The notes under the pieces are model-generated. The model saw only the letters and a program-made list of their open reading frames with translations, made no database searches and was not told the origin of the DNA. The position numbers were made by a program, and so were the translations under genes. From JAZRYE01 sp045600585 (GTDB taxonomy: Bacteria; Bacillota_I; Bacilli_A; RFN20; CAG-826): a stretch of DNA of 17,089 nt. The stretch is from positions 1 to 17,089 of the forward strand of contig JAZRYE010000008.1 of the NCBI GenBank assembly GCA_045600585.1. The letters run 5' to 3'. Of this stretch, positions 1-8,500 are shown piece by piece. How positions within the stretch are numbered: the stretch's first letter is position 1; each line of letters starts with the position of its first letter.

Positions 1-5
1 TCCAT
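1..5 (-). CDS. 5' end of a leftward gene running off the window
   Basis: An ATG on the minus strand at 5-3 is preceded by a near-perfect Shine-Dalgarno (AGGAGGT) with a 6-base spacer, and by an extended -10 box. Only the first codon and two further bases are inside the window, so the product cannot be named. Confidence 0.6.
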
Positions 6-11
6 GGATAC

Positions 12-58
12 ACCTCCTGTTAAATCAAACGGTTGTCAGCCTTTTTGATTATAACATG
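12..58 (-). promoter_or_regulatory. Extended -10 promoter and RBS of the leftmost gene
   Basis: Read leftward, TGTTATAAT has its -10 hexamer at 53-48 with the TG of an extended -10 just upstream. No good -35 is visible. A leader of about 35 bases follows and ends in AGGAGGT at 18-12, six bases before the ATG. This promoter serves the truncated gene at the left edge. Confidence 0.5.
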
Positions 59-137
59 AGGTTTTTTTCATAGCAGAAAGCTTTCTATTCTCACGTGCAT
101 AGCACCCGGTTTTTATCTCAACTACGTTTCGATAATA

Positions 138-175
138 AAAAATCCTCGAAATAAGAAATCGAGGATTTTATTTTT
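138..175 (-). terminator. Rho-independent terminator of the fucosidase/AraC/NERD operon
   Basis: A perfect 9-bp stem (AATCCTCGA at 141-149 with TCGAGGATT at 159-167) has a 9-base loop. Leftward it is followed by a run of T, so it closes the operon that ends at 191. A T-rich tract also lies on the rightward side, so it could work in both directions, but no rightward gene precedes it. Confidence 0.85.
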
Positions 176-190
176 GTAATAATGTTTCAA

Positions 191-658
191 TTAAATTTTA
201 GTGAGATCAGATTCTTTCATCGTCAATGAAATCTTATCAAATTTAACATAATATTTGCCGTTATCTTCTAAAGAAGAAATAATTCCAATTTGATCTTTGA
301 CGCTGGAAAACATTGATGAATTTGAAGTTAATTTAACTTGATCTCCAACCTTATACATATATTGACTTTCATCAATAATCTTTTGAGGTTCTTTATAAAC
401 AACTGGAATCCATGTAAAGTAGAAGATTCCACCTAAAACTGAAACAAATAAGAAATCAAAGATAAACCATAAAGGAATCTTGGCTCTTAATGCTAATGAT
501 ATAAATGTTGGAATAATGAAAAACGCTAAAGCAGCTAATCCTGCAATAGATAAACCAAGCACAACTGGATTTGAATGGAAAAAGATAATTAACAATATAA
601 ATCCTACGATTCGAATCATAGAACCAAATACATTTAATACAAGTGATGTAATTCTCAT
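191..658 (-). CDS. Small membrane protein with a soluble SH3/KOW-like C-terminal region
   Basis: The 155-residue product has three hydrophobic segments (about residues 7-28, 31-57 and 63-88). A soluble tail of about 65 residues follows, containing 'YKVGDQVKLTSNSS' and 'QIGIISSLEDNGKYYVKFD'. This beta-rich pattern resembles KOW/SH3-type barrels that bind nucleic acid or peptides; the resemblance is by eye only. The ATG at 658 has GGAG eight bases upstream, inside the end of the NERD gene, so the two are probably translated together. It is the last gene before the terminator at 138-175. The function is unknown. A partner role for the NERD protein is possible from position alone. Confidence 0.7.
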   Translation of the reverse strand: MRITSLVLNVFGSMIRIVGFILLIIFFHSNPVVLGLSIAGLAALAFFIIPTFISLALRAKIPLWFIFDFLFVSVLGGIFYFTWIPVVYKEPQKIIDESQYMYKVGDQVKLTSNSSMFSSVKDQIGIISSLEDNGKYYVKFDKISLTMKESDLTKI

Positions 659-671
659 TTCAATTTCTCCT

Positions 672-1388
672 TTACTTTACTAATTTTAGCATATCTTCAA
701 TATTAATTTTATATCCGCATTTACTTGAACTACAGGTGAGATTATTTCCTATTGATTTAAGCTTATTCCCGCATTTTGGACAAATCCCTTCTTTTAGACA
801 TTGGATTAATATCTTTTTATTTATCGCATTTTCTTTTTGCTGATTACGGATGTTATGAAGATGTTCTTCTTCGCTTGCCCCGCTTTTATAAAGCATGAGT
901 TTATTGAACAAGCGGTCAATTTTAGCTTTATCGTATTTTACGCCTGTATCGTATGTTTCTATGTAATTTAGTAATGAAGACATATTAATAACATCTGGTA
1001 TTCCTAAATGTTCAATGTTGTTATTAACAAAAACAATTATTGGAACATATATGACTTTGTCGCCTAGATATTTCATTAAAATTTTTCGATGTGCATCATT
1101 TTGCATCATTGGGTTAAAAAATTGTTTAACTACCGGTTTCCCGTCTTGATAAACCTTATGCGACCATTTGCTTTCCAATATTGAACCTTTAATATCCCCA
1201 TAAATGTTTTTAGTTTCGATGATAAATATGCCATTTTCTCTAATATCAATATGATCAATTTGATGAGTCATTCCACTAGGCCCAACAAGAAAGAAGTTAT
1301 CAACATTTCGATGATAACTCTTTGATTTAGATAAAATCTCACTAACAAGAGATTCGCCTTTCTTGCCTCTAGCTAATTTACCCGCCAT
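672..1388 (-). CDS. NERD-domain nuclease-related protein with C-terminal zinc ribbon
   Basis: The 238-residue protein opens with a NERD domain (about residues 7-120), a fold related to restriction-type endonucleases. The expected acidic residues are visible: E12 in GKKGE, D45 in HQIDHI, and E58/K60 in IIETKN. A four-cysteine zinc ribbon closes the protein (CPKC at 203-206, then C219 and C224). NERD proteins are thought to process or bind DNA, but few have a proven role, and activity is inferred from the motif. Its ATG overlaps the stop of the AraC gene (TAATG), which indicates translational coupling. No signal peptide is seen, so it is cytoplasmic. Its place in a sugar-utilisation operon is unexpected. 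Confidence 0.85.
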   Translation of the reverse strand: MAGKLARGKKGESLVSEILSKSKSYHRNVDNFFLVGPSGMTHQIDHIDIRENGIFIIETKNIYGDIKGSILESKWSHKVYQDGKPVVKQFFNPMMQNDAHRKILMKYLGDKVIYVPIIVFVNNNIEHLGIPDVINMSSLLNYIETYDTGVKYDKAKIDRLFNKLMLYKSGASEEEHLHNIRNQQKENAINKKILIQCLKEGICPKCGNKLKSIGNNLTCSSSKCGYKINIEDMLKLVK

Positions 1389-2167
1389 TATTTAGAAATT
1401 GTTCCTTTAATTCGATAATATGTTGCAGGAGAAGCAAATCCGGCTTTATAGACAGCTTCTTGAATGGAATAATTCAATGATTTATCTGCTAATAATTCAT
1501 TAACTTTTCTAATTCTTAATAAATTAAGATAGGATCTAAAATTAGTTCTTGTAGCCTTTGAAATAATTTTGGAGCAGTATTCGACTGTATAACCAAATTC
1601 ATGGGATATACTTTTTAATGAAATATCTTCAGTAAAATGCTCATGAATATATTGAAGAATTTCTTTAATAACGCTATCACCTGAGTAATTTTCACGAGTA
1701 ATAGGTGAATAAGCTTTTACTAGTTCTGAATACAAAGTAATAGCCATGCCACAATTGAAAATATAAAGATTATTTCTTCTTTCAAACCAATAGTCTAAAA
1801 ATTCAAAGATTGGTTTATTTTTGTTTATATCAAGTAAAAAACTCTCAAAAGTTAAACTAGGATAGTTCTCTCTAAAGATTGTTACATAGTCTCGAGATAA
1901 GACTAAAACATAAGCCAAAATCTTATCTGATACTTGTTTATAACAATGGGTTTTATAGCTTTCTACATAGCAAATTTGTCCTGGCCTTAAATTCATTTCT
2001 TTACCATCAACATAAGCAATAGCTTCACCTTCAAGAATAAAGATCATTTCCACACTATCATGAAAATGAGGAGCTATTCCTAAAGCATCATCTTTTTTGA
2101 AGTACATTCTTTGATAAATGTCTTCTTCGTTTAAATTATATTGTCCACGTTGTTGATTATTTATCAT
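1388..2167 (-). CDS. AraC-family transcriptional regulator (cupin sensor plus double HTH)
   Basis: The N-terminal half is a cupin-type sugar-sensing barrel, with 'GIAPHFHDSVEMIFILEGEA' at about residues 30-49 of this form. The last 100 residues hold the two helix-turn-helix motifs of the AraC/XylS family ('ISLKSISHEFGYTVEYCSK' and 'YSIQEAVYKAGFASPATYYR'). I chose ATG 2167 (259 residues); the longer reading frame would begin with TTG at 2176 and has no better ribosome site. The start lies inside the end of the fucosidase gene (11-base overlap), so the two are coupled. It probably controls the fucosidase operon in response to a sugar, and could be autoregulated. The inducer is not known. Confidence 0.88.
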   Translation of the reverse strand: MINNQQRGQYNLNEEDIYQRMYFKKDDALGIAPHFHDSVEMIFILEGEAIAYVDGKEMNLRPGQICYVESYKTHCYKQVSDKILAYVLVLSRDYVTIFRENYPSLTFESFLLDINKNKPIFEFLDYWFERRNNLYIFNCGMAITLYSELVKAYSPITRENYSGDSVIKEILQYIHEHFTEDISLKSISHEFGYTVEYCSKIISKATRTNFRSYLNLLRIRKVNELLADKSLNYSIQEAVYKAGFASPATYYRIKGTISK

Positions 2168-3128
2168 TGTCTTCAAGTTCCTTTACTTTTAATAAAATTT
2201 CAATTGAAGGAGCAGGAATTCTACCTAAACCATCTGGTCCTACATTTAATAAATAATTAACACCTTTTGCTTTAAGAGCCTTTTTATTTGCGTAAATAGT
2301 TTCAGGGGATTTCCAGTTTTGATCATATGATTTAAAGCCCCATGTATCATTTAATGTTGCAGGAACTTCAAACATAAAATCAGACTTTTCATCATCTAAT
2401 CCATTATCCGCGGCAGAGCCATAGTCACCCATGCCATTGCCAATTCTAGAATTGATTAAGCAATTTGGTTGGTATTTCTTTACTAATTCATATAATTCTT
2501 TAGATTGTTCTAAAGTAATATCAATAGGTGTATCAAACCAGATTAAATCAATTTGACCGTAATTCTTTAATATTTCTGTAACTTGAGGGATAGTCTTTTT
2601 TCTAAAGCAAATAGAAAAATCTTTCTTTGTATTTGGGAAATCCCATCTATTAGTCCATGGTTTACCTTGATTGGTTTCAAATGTTTCTGAATAGCCACCA
2701 CCATGTTCTTCGTGCCAGTCTAATTCTTGAGAATAATATAATCCGAATTTAAGACCTTTTTTATGACATGAGTCTGCAAGTTCTTTAATAATATCTCTTT
2801 TAAAAGGAGTTGCATCGACAACATTATATTTATCAACTTTACTATGGAATAAAGCAAAACCTTCATGGTGCTTAGAAGTAACAACAATATACTTCATACC
2901 TGCTTTAATAGCTAAATCAGTCCATTCATCAGCGTTAAAATAAATTGGATTAAATGCCTCAGCTAATTTTTCGTATTCTTTAATAGGAATTTGGAAATAA
3001 GACATAGCCCATTCTCCAATAATATTACCCATTCTTTTTCCTTTATATTCACCCGCTAATAAAGAATATAAACCAAAGTGAACCATCATGCCGTATTGAG
3101 CATCTGTAAACCATTTTTTATTGTCCAT
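2157..3128 (-). CDS. Alpha-L-fucosidase, glycoside hydrolase family 29 (cytoplasmic)
   Basis: This 323-residue enzyme shows the GH29 hallmarks: 'VHFGLYS' (residues 16-22), 'SKHHEGFALF' (85-94), the nucleophile motif 'IWFD' with D199, 'FEVPATLNDTWGF' (253-265), and the C-terminal 'YLLNVGPDGLGRIP' (292-305). Members release fucose from glycan ends. It is short for the family: essentially the catalytic barrel without the usual C-terminal beta-sandwich. There is no signal peptide, so it acts on imported oligosaccharides. ATG 3128 is preferred over the upstream in-frame ATG at 3146, because GAGGT lies eight bases before 3128 and would sit inside the longer form. The acid/base residue cannot be fixed by eye; E247 and E254 are candidates. 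It is the first gene of the operon, followed by the AraC regulator. Confidence 0.9.
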   Translation of the reverse strand: MDNKKWFTDAQYGMMVHFGLYSLLAGEYKGKRMGNIIGEWAMSYFQIPIKEYEKLAEAFNPIYFNADEWTDLAIKAGMKYIVVTSKHHEGFALFHSKVDKYNVVDATPFKRDIIKELADSCHKKGLKFGLYYSQELDWHEEHGGGYSETFETNQGKPWTNRWDFPNTKKDFSICFRKKTIPQVTEILKNYGQIDLIWFDTPIDITLEQSKELYELVKKYQPNCLINSRIGNGMGDYGSAADNGLDDEKSDFMFEVPATLNDTWGFKSYDQNWKSPETIYANKKALKAKGVNYLLNVGPDGLGRIPAPSIEILLKVKELEDNDK

Positions 3129-3147
3129 ATTTGATACCTCAAACACT

Positions 3148-3176
3148 ATTTTACTTGTATCTCAAAAATTGAACAA
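3148..3176 (-). promoter_or_regulatory. Promoter of the fucosidase operon
   Basis: On the minus strand, TTGTTC (3176-3171) and TAAAAT (3153-3148) are separated by 17 bases, about 20 bases upstream of the fucosidase ATG. It lies back to back with the rightward promoter of the ABC ATPase. Confidence 0.45.
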
Positions 3177-3200
3177 CAAAATAAGTAAAAACTATATACA

Positions 3201-3229
3201 TTGTATTAGAATTGCAAAAATTATAAAAT
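3201..3229 (+). promoter_or_regulatory. Promoter of the sugar ABC ATPase
   Basis: TTGTAT (3201-3206) and TAAAAT (3224-3229) have a 17-base spacer. The leader is short and leads to AAGGAGG at 3243-3249, six bases before the ATG at 3256. Confidence 0.45.
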
Positions 3230-3255
3230 AATTCCAGCAATTAAGGAGGACAGTT

Positions 3256-4557
3256 ATGGCCACTCTTAAATTAGTAAATGTTAATAAAACTTTTGATAAC
3301 AAAGTAAAAGCTGTTAATGATTTTAACTTAACAGTAGAAGATAAAGAATTCGTTGCTTTAATTGGACCATCTGGATGTGGTAAAACAACAATTTTACGTA
3401 TGGTATCTGGATTATCTGATATTTCTAGCGGTGAGATTTATATCAATGATGAATTAATCAATGACGTTCAACCTTCTCAAAGAGATATCGCTATGGTTTT
3501 CCAAACATATGCTTTATATCCAAATATGAATGTAAGAGACAATATGTCTTTTGCATTAAAGGTTCGTAAAGTATGGCAAGAAGTAAAAGATAGTAATGGT
3601 AATCCTATCTTAGTTCCTGATAGTGAAAAGATTGAAGCATTAAAGCAAGAAATTAAAGCTCTTAAAAAGAAAAGAGATAAAGCAGGCGTTAAAGCTAAAA
3701 AAGAAGAAATTAAAGAATGTAAGAAAAGCCCAACAAAACCATATTGGGCATGGCAGCATCTTTCTAAAGAAGAAATCGATAAGAAAGTTGATGAAGCTGC
3801 AGAAATTCTTGATATCAAGCCTTTATTAAATAGAAAACCTTCCGCTCTTTCTGGTGGACAAAAACAAAGAGTTGCATTAGGTAGAGCTATTGTTAGAAAT
3901 CCAAAGTTATTCTTAATGGACGAACCTTTGAGCAACTTAGATGTCAAATTAAGAGCACAGATGAGAAGCGAAATTGTTAAGATTCATCAAAAAGTTGGAG
4001 CAACTACATTATATGTAACTCATGACCAAACAGAAGCAATGACTATGTCCGATCGTATCGTCGTAATGAAAGATGGTAAGATTCAACAAGTCGGAACTCC
4101 AAGAGAAGTATTTGATAGACCAAATAATGTATTCGTTGCAACATTCTTTGGAACTCCAGCAATCAATATGTTTAATGGACAATTTAATGGGGAAGAATTT
4201 GTTTTCGATCAAGTTGGTGATGAGGAAGCATTCAAAGTTAAATTAAACGAAGAACAAAAAGAATTATTAAAAGACTATGTAAATAAATCTGTTATTATGG
4301 CAATTAGACCAGAAAGCGTTATTTATGAAGAAGATTCATGCTCTAAAACATTATCAGAACAATTTGAAATGGAATGCGATGTCTCTGAATTATTAGGCAC
4401 TGATTTAGCAGTATATGGTTATAAAAACGAACAAAGAATTACTGTTAAGACAAGTGCGAAAAATGATATTAGGATTCACGATTCAAAGAAATATGCTTTC
4501 ATCATGGAAGACATTCTCTTCTTTGATGTTGAATCATCAGAAAGAATTAAGGGTTAA
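3256..4557 (+). CDS. Multi-sugar ABC transporter ATP-binding protein, MsmX/UgpC type, with an internal insert
   Basis: This is the nucleotide-binding subunit that powers carbohydrate ABC importers. Visible motifs are Walker A GPSGCGKTT (37-45), Q-loop VFQTYALYP (Q83), signature LSGGQKQR (198-205), Walker B LFLMDEP (218-224), D-loop SNLD (226-229) and the switch histidine H256. The C-terminal 140 residues form the TOBE-like regulatory domain of this family. The usual length is about 365-370; this protein has 433 because residues 107-169 are an extra lysine/glutamate-rich segment in the helical subdomain between Q-loop and signature. No permease or binding-protein gene is nearby. That is typical of MsmX-type ATPases shared by several importers. 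The neighbouring glycosidases fit an oligosaccharide uptake role. Confidence 0.93.
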   Translation: MATLKLVNVNKTFDNKVKAVNDFNLTVEDKEFVALIGPSGCGKTTILRMVSGLSDISSGEIYINDELINDVQPSQRDIAMVFQTYALYPNMNVRDNMSFALKVRKVWQEVKDSNGNPILVPDSEKIEALKQEIKALKKKRDKAGVKAKKEEIKECKKSPTKPYWAWQHLSKEEIDKKVDEAAEILDIKPLLNRKPSALSGGQKQRVALGRAIVRNPKLFLMDEPLSNLDVKLRAQMRSEIVKIHQKVGATTLYVTHDQTEAMTMSDRIVVMKDGKIQQVGTPREVFDRPNNVFVATFFGTPAINMFNGQFNGEEFVFDQVGDEEAFKVKLNEEQKELLKDYVNKSVIMAIRPESVIYEEDSCSKTLSEQFEMECDVSELLGTDLAVYGYKNEQRITVKTSAKNDIRIHDSKKYAFIMEDILFFDVESSERIKG

Positions 4558-4559
4558 TT

Positions 4560-4922
4560 ATGGGTTTAGCTATATTTGAAAACTATTCATCAACTGAAGA
4601 ATTGTTTAAAAAAGGTAAACAAGAATTTAAGCCTTTAAAAGTTAAATTATCTAATGAAAGATGTTCATCAACTTTATTAAGATTACTAGAAGCTAAAAAA
4701 TATAAATCAATTAAAGTTGGACAAATTTATGGAGATATATTTTATATAGATGATGATTTTGAGGTTTCTTTACTTCTTTCTCGCGATTCCAGTAGTCCTT
4801 ATACAATAATTAATGTTTCTACATATGGAGAAAGAAAACGCGGCAGAACACGCCCAAAATTAAAAGCTATCTTAGATATGCTTAAAGAAGAATTAAAAAT
4901 ATATCTAATTGAAGAAATTTAA
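4560..4922 (+). CDS. Conserved-looking hypothetical protein, 120 residues, coupled to the ABC ATPase
   Basis: I do not recognise this family. The protein is soluble and mixed alpha/beta, with a central strand-like acidic stretch ('GDIFYIDDDFEVSLLLSRD'), a basic patch ('GERKRGRTRPK', about residues 90-100) and a final helix rich in Leu, Lys and Glu. Its ATG is two bases after the ATPase stop, and its ribosome site (AAGGG at 4549-4553) lies within the ATPase's last codons, so translation is coupled. It ends 3 bases before the terminator at 4925. Operon position suggests a job linked to sugar transport, but the sequence itself does not show one. Confidence 0.7.
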   Translation: MGLAIFENYSSTEELFKKGKQEFKPLKVKLSNERCSSTLLRLLEAKKYKSIKVGQIYGDIFYIDDDFEVSLLLSRDSSSPYTIINVSTYGERKRGRTRPKLKAILDMLKEELKIYLIEEI

Positions 4923-4924
4923 AA

Positions 4925-4953
4925 ATGCATCAATTTGATGCGTTTTCTTTTTT
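4925..4953. terminator. Bidirectional terminator between convergent genes
   Basis: GCATC (4927-4931) pairs with GATGC (4937-4941) around AATTT. The rightward strand continues with TTTTCTTTTTT and the leftward strand with TTTTT. The hairpin overlaps the last codons and the TGA stop of the leftward YgjV-like gene. Confidence 0.8.
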
Positions 4954-5490
4954 CATTTTCGTTTGTTGCACTGTAAACCTTATAAAAGAAACAAGGACAG
5001 AAATCATATTAGATGATTCTCCAATGATTCCTCCGATAGATAAATACCATATGTTATAAAATAACCAAGCTGGAGAAATACAAAGCAATTGTCCCCATCT
5101 AAGAAGTTTAGGGCTATCTAATGAGAATAATATCGTTCCTAATGTTGAACCAATTGTTGTAATAAGGGCCAAATACCAAATCTCATCAAAATAGATTATG
5201 GTAATGAATCCAGCGCCTATTAGTAAGGCTACAAGGAATGATAGAAACGCAATTCTCCATTTCTTGTTTTTAATAAATGCAAAGCCAAGACCTCTAAGGA
5301 CTGCAATGAGATTGAGCATTGCTCCAGAGTACGCTCCACGGAGTATAAAATGAATTGCCCAAATCGTACATGCAGTAGCGTTCAAAATAAGCAATTTCTT
5401 TTGATCTTTAAATTGGAACGATAAAACAACGACAATTAAAGCAATAATGCCGATGCTTTGATACAAAATAATAAAAGGCATATTATCCAT
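4930..5490 (-). CDS. YgjV-like (Imp-YgjV) inner-membrane protein
   Basis: The 186-residue integral membrane protein has about six or seven hydrophobic segments. The family pattern is visible: 'QSIGIIALIVVVLSFQFKDQ' near the N-terminus and a following 'NATACTIWAIHFILRGAYSG'. The YgjV family is of unknown function. The gene ends with TGA, the only clear TGA stop in the window, which supports the standard code. The start is uncertain: neither ATG 5490 nor ATG 5481 has a close Shine-Dalgarno, while TATAAT (5507-5502) sits only 11 bases upstream of 5490. A leaderless or near-leaderless transcript is possible. It could also be read from the surface-protein operon 95 bases upstream. Confidence 0.75.
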   Translation of the reverse strand: MDNMPFIILYQSIGIIALIVVVLSFQFKDQKKLLILNATACTIWAIHFILRGAYSGAMLNLIAVLRGLGFAFIKNKKWRIAFLSFLVALLIGAGFITIIYFDEIWYLALITTIGSTLGTILFSLDSPKLLRWGQLLCISPAWLFYNIWYLSIGGIIGESSNMISVLVSFIRFTVQQTKMKKENASN

Positions 5491-5514
5491 AACAAATAGA
5501 TATTATATGCCTTT
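5474..5514. repeat. 10-bp perfect inverted repeat around the YgjV-like gene start
   Basis: AAAGGCATAT (5474-5483) and ATATGCCTTT (5505-5514) are perfect reverse complements, 21 bases apart. One arm overlaps the -10 box TATAAT and a distant AAAGG; the other covers codons 3-6. It could be a protein operator or an RNA hairpin hiding the start region. Confidence 0.5.
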
Positions 5515-5585
5515 AATTAATAAATTAAATATTTTTTATTCGATTAATACTTTTCTTTTAACTTTAATTAACTTTGTAGCTAAGA

Positions 5586-8500
5586 TTAAGGTTCAACAGG
5601 ATTAATTGGCTCTTCAGGTTCGGCTGGTAAAGATATATCAATATCTGTTCCAGTTGAACTTTCAGTGCTATTAATAATAAATGTACACTCACTATCGACG
5701 AAGGTTACATGAACAACAATATCACCAGAAACAGTTATTGTAATATCATAGCCAGTAATATCGAAATATGTTCCATCAGTATCATCAGATAAAGCTGTAA
5801 TAAGATCAAATATGTATTCAACAGTAATTGATGAATCATAATAAGAATTAAATGATGCAATAAGAGTATTGCAAGCTGATGTATCAAATGTAATTGCATT
5901 AACATCTTCAACAACATGGCCTTGTTCATCATAAATAAGAATATCATCAGCCTCTTCGCGTTCTTGATTTAGTTTTTGAATTGTACGTGTTCTTGTACCA
6001 GTTCTATCATCGTCTTCAAACACAGTAATATCAGTAATGATGACATATACTTGTTCTTTCTTAAATGATAGATAATCAATATACGTTAATCGATCATAAA
6101 CTGTCTTAAGAGTTTTTGCAGGAACAACGTCTATAGTTACATCATTATTATCTTTTAATGAGAGACTATCACCACCGAAAGTAGCTATCGCATTTGTTCC
6201 GGTTCTATCAATTGTAATTTCGTCTGCACTTCTAGATAATCCTAAAGTACCGCTATAGCCTGAAGAGATTTCAACACATGCAGAGTCAGTTGCATCAACT
6301 GTATCTGTATTAGAAGAAACTAATGAAACACCCATTGGGTATTCATAAGCTAATTCTGTTCTTTCAAAATGCTCATGGATTTCTGTTCTATCAACAGATG
6401 CAGCGTTTGCTGCAACGTCAAGGTAGAACAGATAAGCACCAGTACTAGTTCTAGAATTAACTGCAGAGCCTAATGCATATTCACCTTCATTAACAGGAAT
6501 TTCAAAATACCAACATGTATAGTCTCTATTTGTGAATCCTGGTTCTTCAACCCACTCTAAGTCGAAGTAAACTGAATAGCCATCTAATAATGTTGTCGCA
6601 CTATAAGTGCCAGTATCTTTATCGTAAATTGCATATGTGCCATCTACATATTGATAGATGTATGGAGCTTTAGAATTGCTAGAACCATAAATCTTACTCA
6701 TTCTCTTAAGAGAAGTAATACCATTGCTAGAATTTCTAATAACATGATATAGGCTGAAGAAAGCGTCACAAGTACCACCACGATAACTTCCGCCAAAGAA
6801 GTTGATATAACCTTTATCTTTAATATTGAAGTCAATACATGATTCAGGTAAATCATAGTTTTCATAAATTGTGCCATTTAATAAGACTTTTTCAGCAGTG
6901 ACCGTATTGTCTTTATTAATTGCAAATTCATTGAAACGCATACAGTACAAAGTATTAGTATTTGCTTTAAATTGAGTGTCTAGATTATCTCTTGATTTAT
7001 CGAATCTTTGTAAGCCAAGTTCTTCTGGAGTGTATTTAATCTCACCAGCATATGTAAGATTTCTTAAATCGGTAGATAATGCAGTATTAGCATTGTATTT
7101 ATCTTTTATAAAGACAACTCCATTACTATTTCTTGTTCTAGTTAAGATTTGTAAATTACTACCATTATAGGAAGTATCGCCTCCTAGGGCCTTACTAATG
7201 TCGCCATAATCATAGTTGCTAGCCACACGGACACCAGAACCATAAGATTCGCTTTGATCTTTTGTACCACCAACGATATAGCCTGTGTTTGTTAATTTAG
7301 CGCCATTAACTACTAGATTTTCACCAGGGAGTTTTTCTCTATCCGTTGCTAGTATTTCACTTGCATCTTTATAAACATTAAGTGGCAAAAATGTACCATG
7401 TGTGTAATGGCTGATTTGATGGTCTACATACGATTCAGTTCTTGTCTCAGATTTAGTAGTTGTAGTTGAAAATAAAATATTAGAAGCATTTCCTTGAATA
7501 GCAAACATTTTTTTCTTTTCATTTTTATCAGCGTTATTAAAATATACGTATCTATTTTGCGCTCTGCTATTTGATCTTTGATACAATCTTAAATTAGATC
7601 CACTAACTTTAAACATATAATCCTGCATATTAGTGCTAACACGCAAAGTATTGTCCGTGTTACTATTAGCATATAGATAATAATTTGAATTGTTATATGT
7701 GTAATAAATCCATCCATTGTTATCGGCAAACAGCATTGTTCTGTTTGCTTCATCTTTAGATTTGTCTACGTTATTCGTGCCATAAAAATAATAGCCATCA
7801 GACAATAAATAATAGGCGTCAACATCATATTGCGTAATATATTCATTTGTAATTGTGTAATTGCCTCTATTATATGATCTTTTACCCCATAAATAATTTT
7901 CTTGAGTTTGTCCAAAAACAACCCTACCTTGAAGTGGATTATCTTGATCAAAATACTCATAAGAATCAACGTTTTGTGCATTTAAGTAACTTTCTCTATA
8001 TTTTGTTAAATCTTCAACACCATTTACGTAAGTATGATATTCTTTGTTAACTTCTCGAGGCAATTGAACTTGAACTTTTGTACGAGAGTCTCTAAATTTT
8101 TCTAGTCTGTTAAATACTTCATCCATACCAATAGATCCACCCCAACCACTGTCAGCGCCAGTTTCTTGGACGGTAAATGTAGATTTTTCAGAAGTATAAT
8201 TACTAAAGTCAGTAATAGATTTTGTGACAGAATTTAAATAGTCAGATTCGCAATAACCAACTAATGCATAAGAAGATAAACTTTCAAATCTATCAAATGT
8301 TGATGCACCAGATTTAATATAAACATCAGAATTAATAACACCAACATTGCTTAAAGGACCATTAACATAACCAGCAACAAGTCCAATAAGAGTATCGTTA
8401 ACTTGTGTTCTAATAACAGCACTATCTAAATAGAAATTAGAAATAGATACTGCGGATGTGTCATACGTTCCTTCATATGAACCATCAATGTCACCAATAA

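Noticed and set aside
75..86. AGAAAGCTTTCT palindrome in the left intergenic region
   Set aside because: It is 12 bp, has no T-tract and no promoter overlap; too common in AT-rich DNA to interpret.
3477..3947. 156-residue leftward frame inside the ABC ATPase gene
   Set aside because: It is the antisense of a clearly coding region with intact ATPase motifs; no ribosome site or family resemblance.
4930..4932. TGA as a tryptophan codon (Mycoplasma code)
   Set aside because: TGA ends the YgjV-like gene at the expected family length, inside a terminator hairpin, and tryptophans throughout the window are TGG.
5735..8050. Short open frames inside the large surface-protein gene on both strands
   Set aside because: They overlap a long, well-supported coding frame, have no ribosome sites and give low-complexity products.
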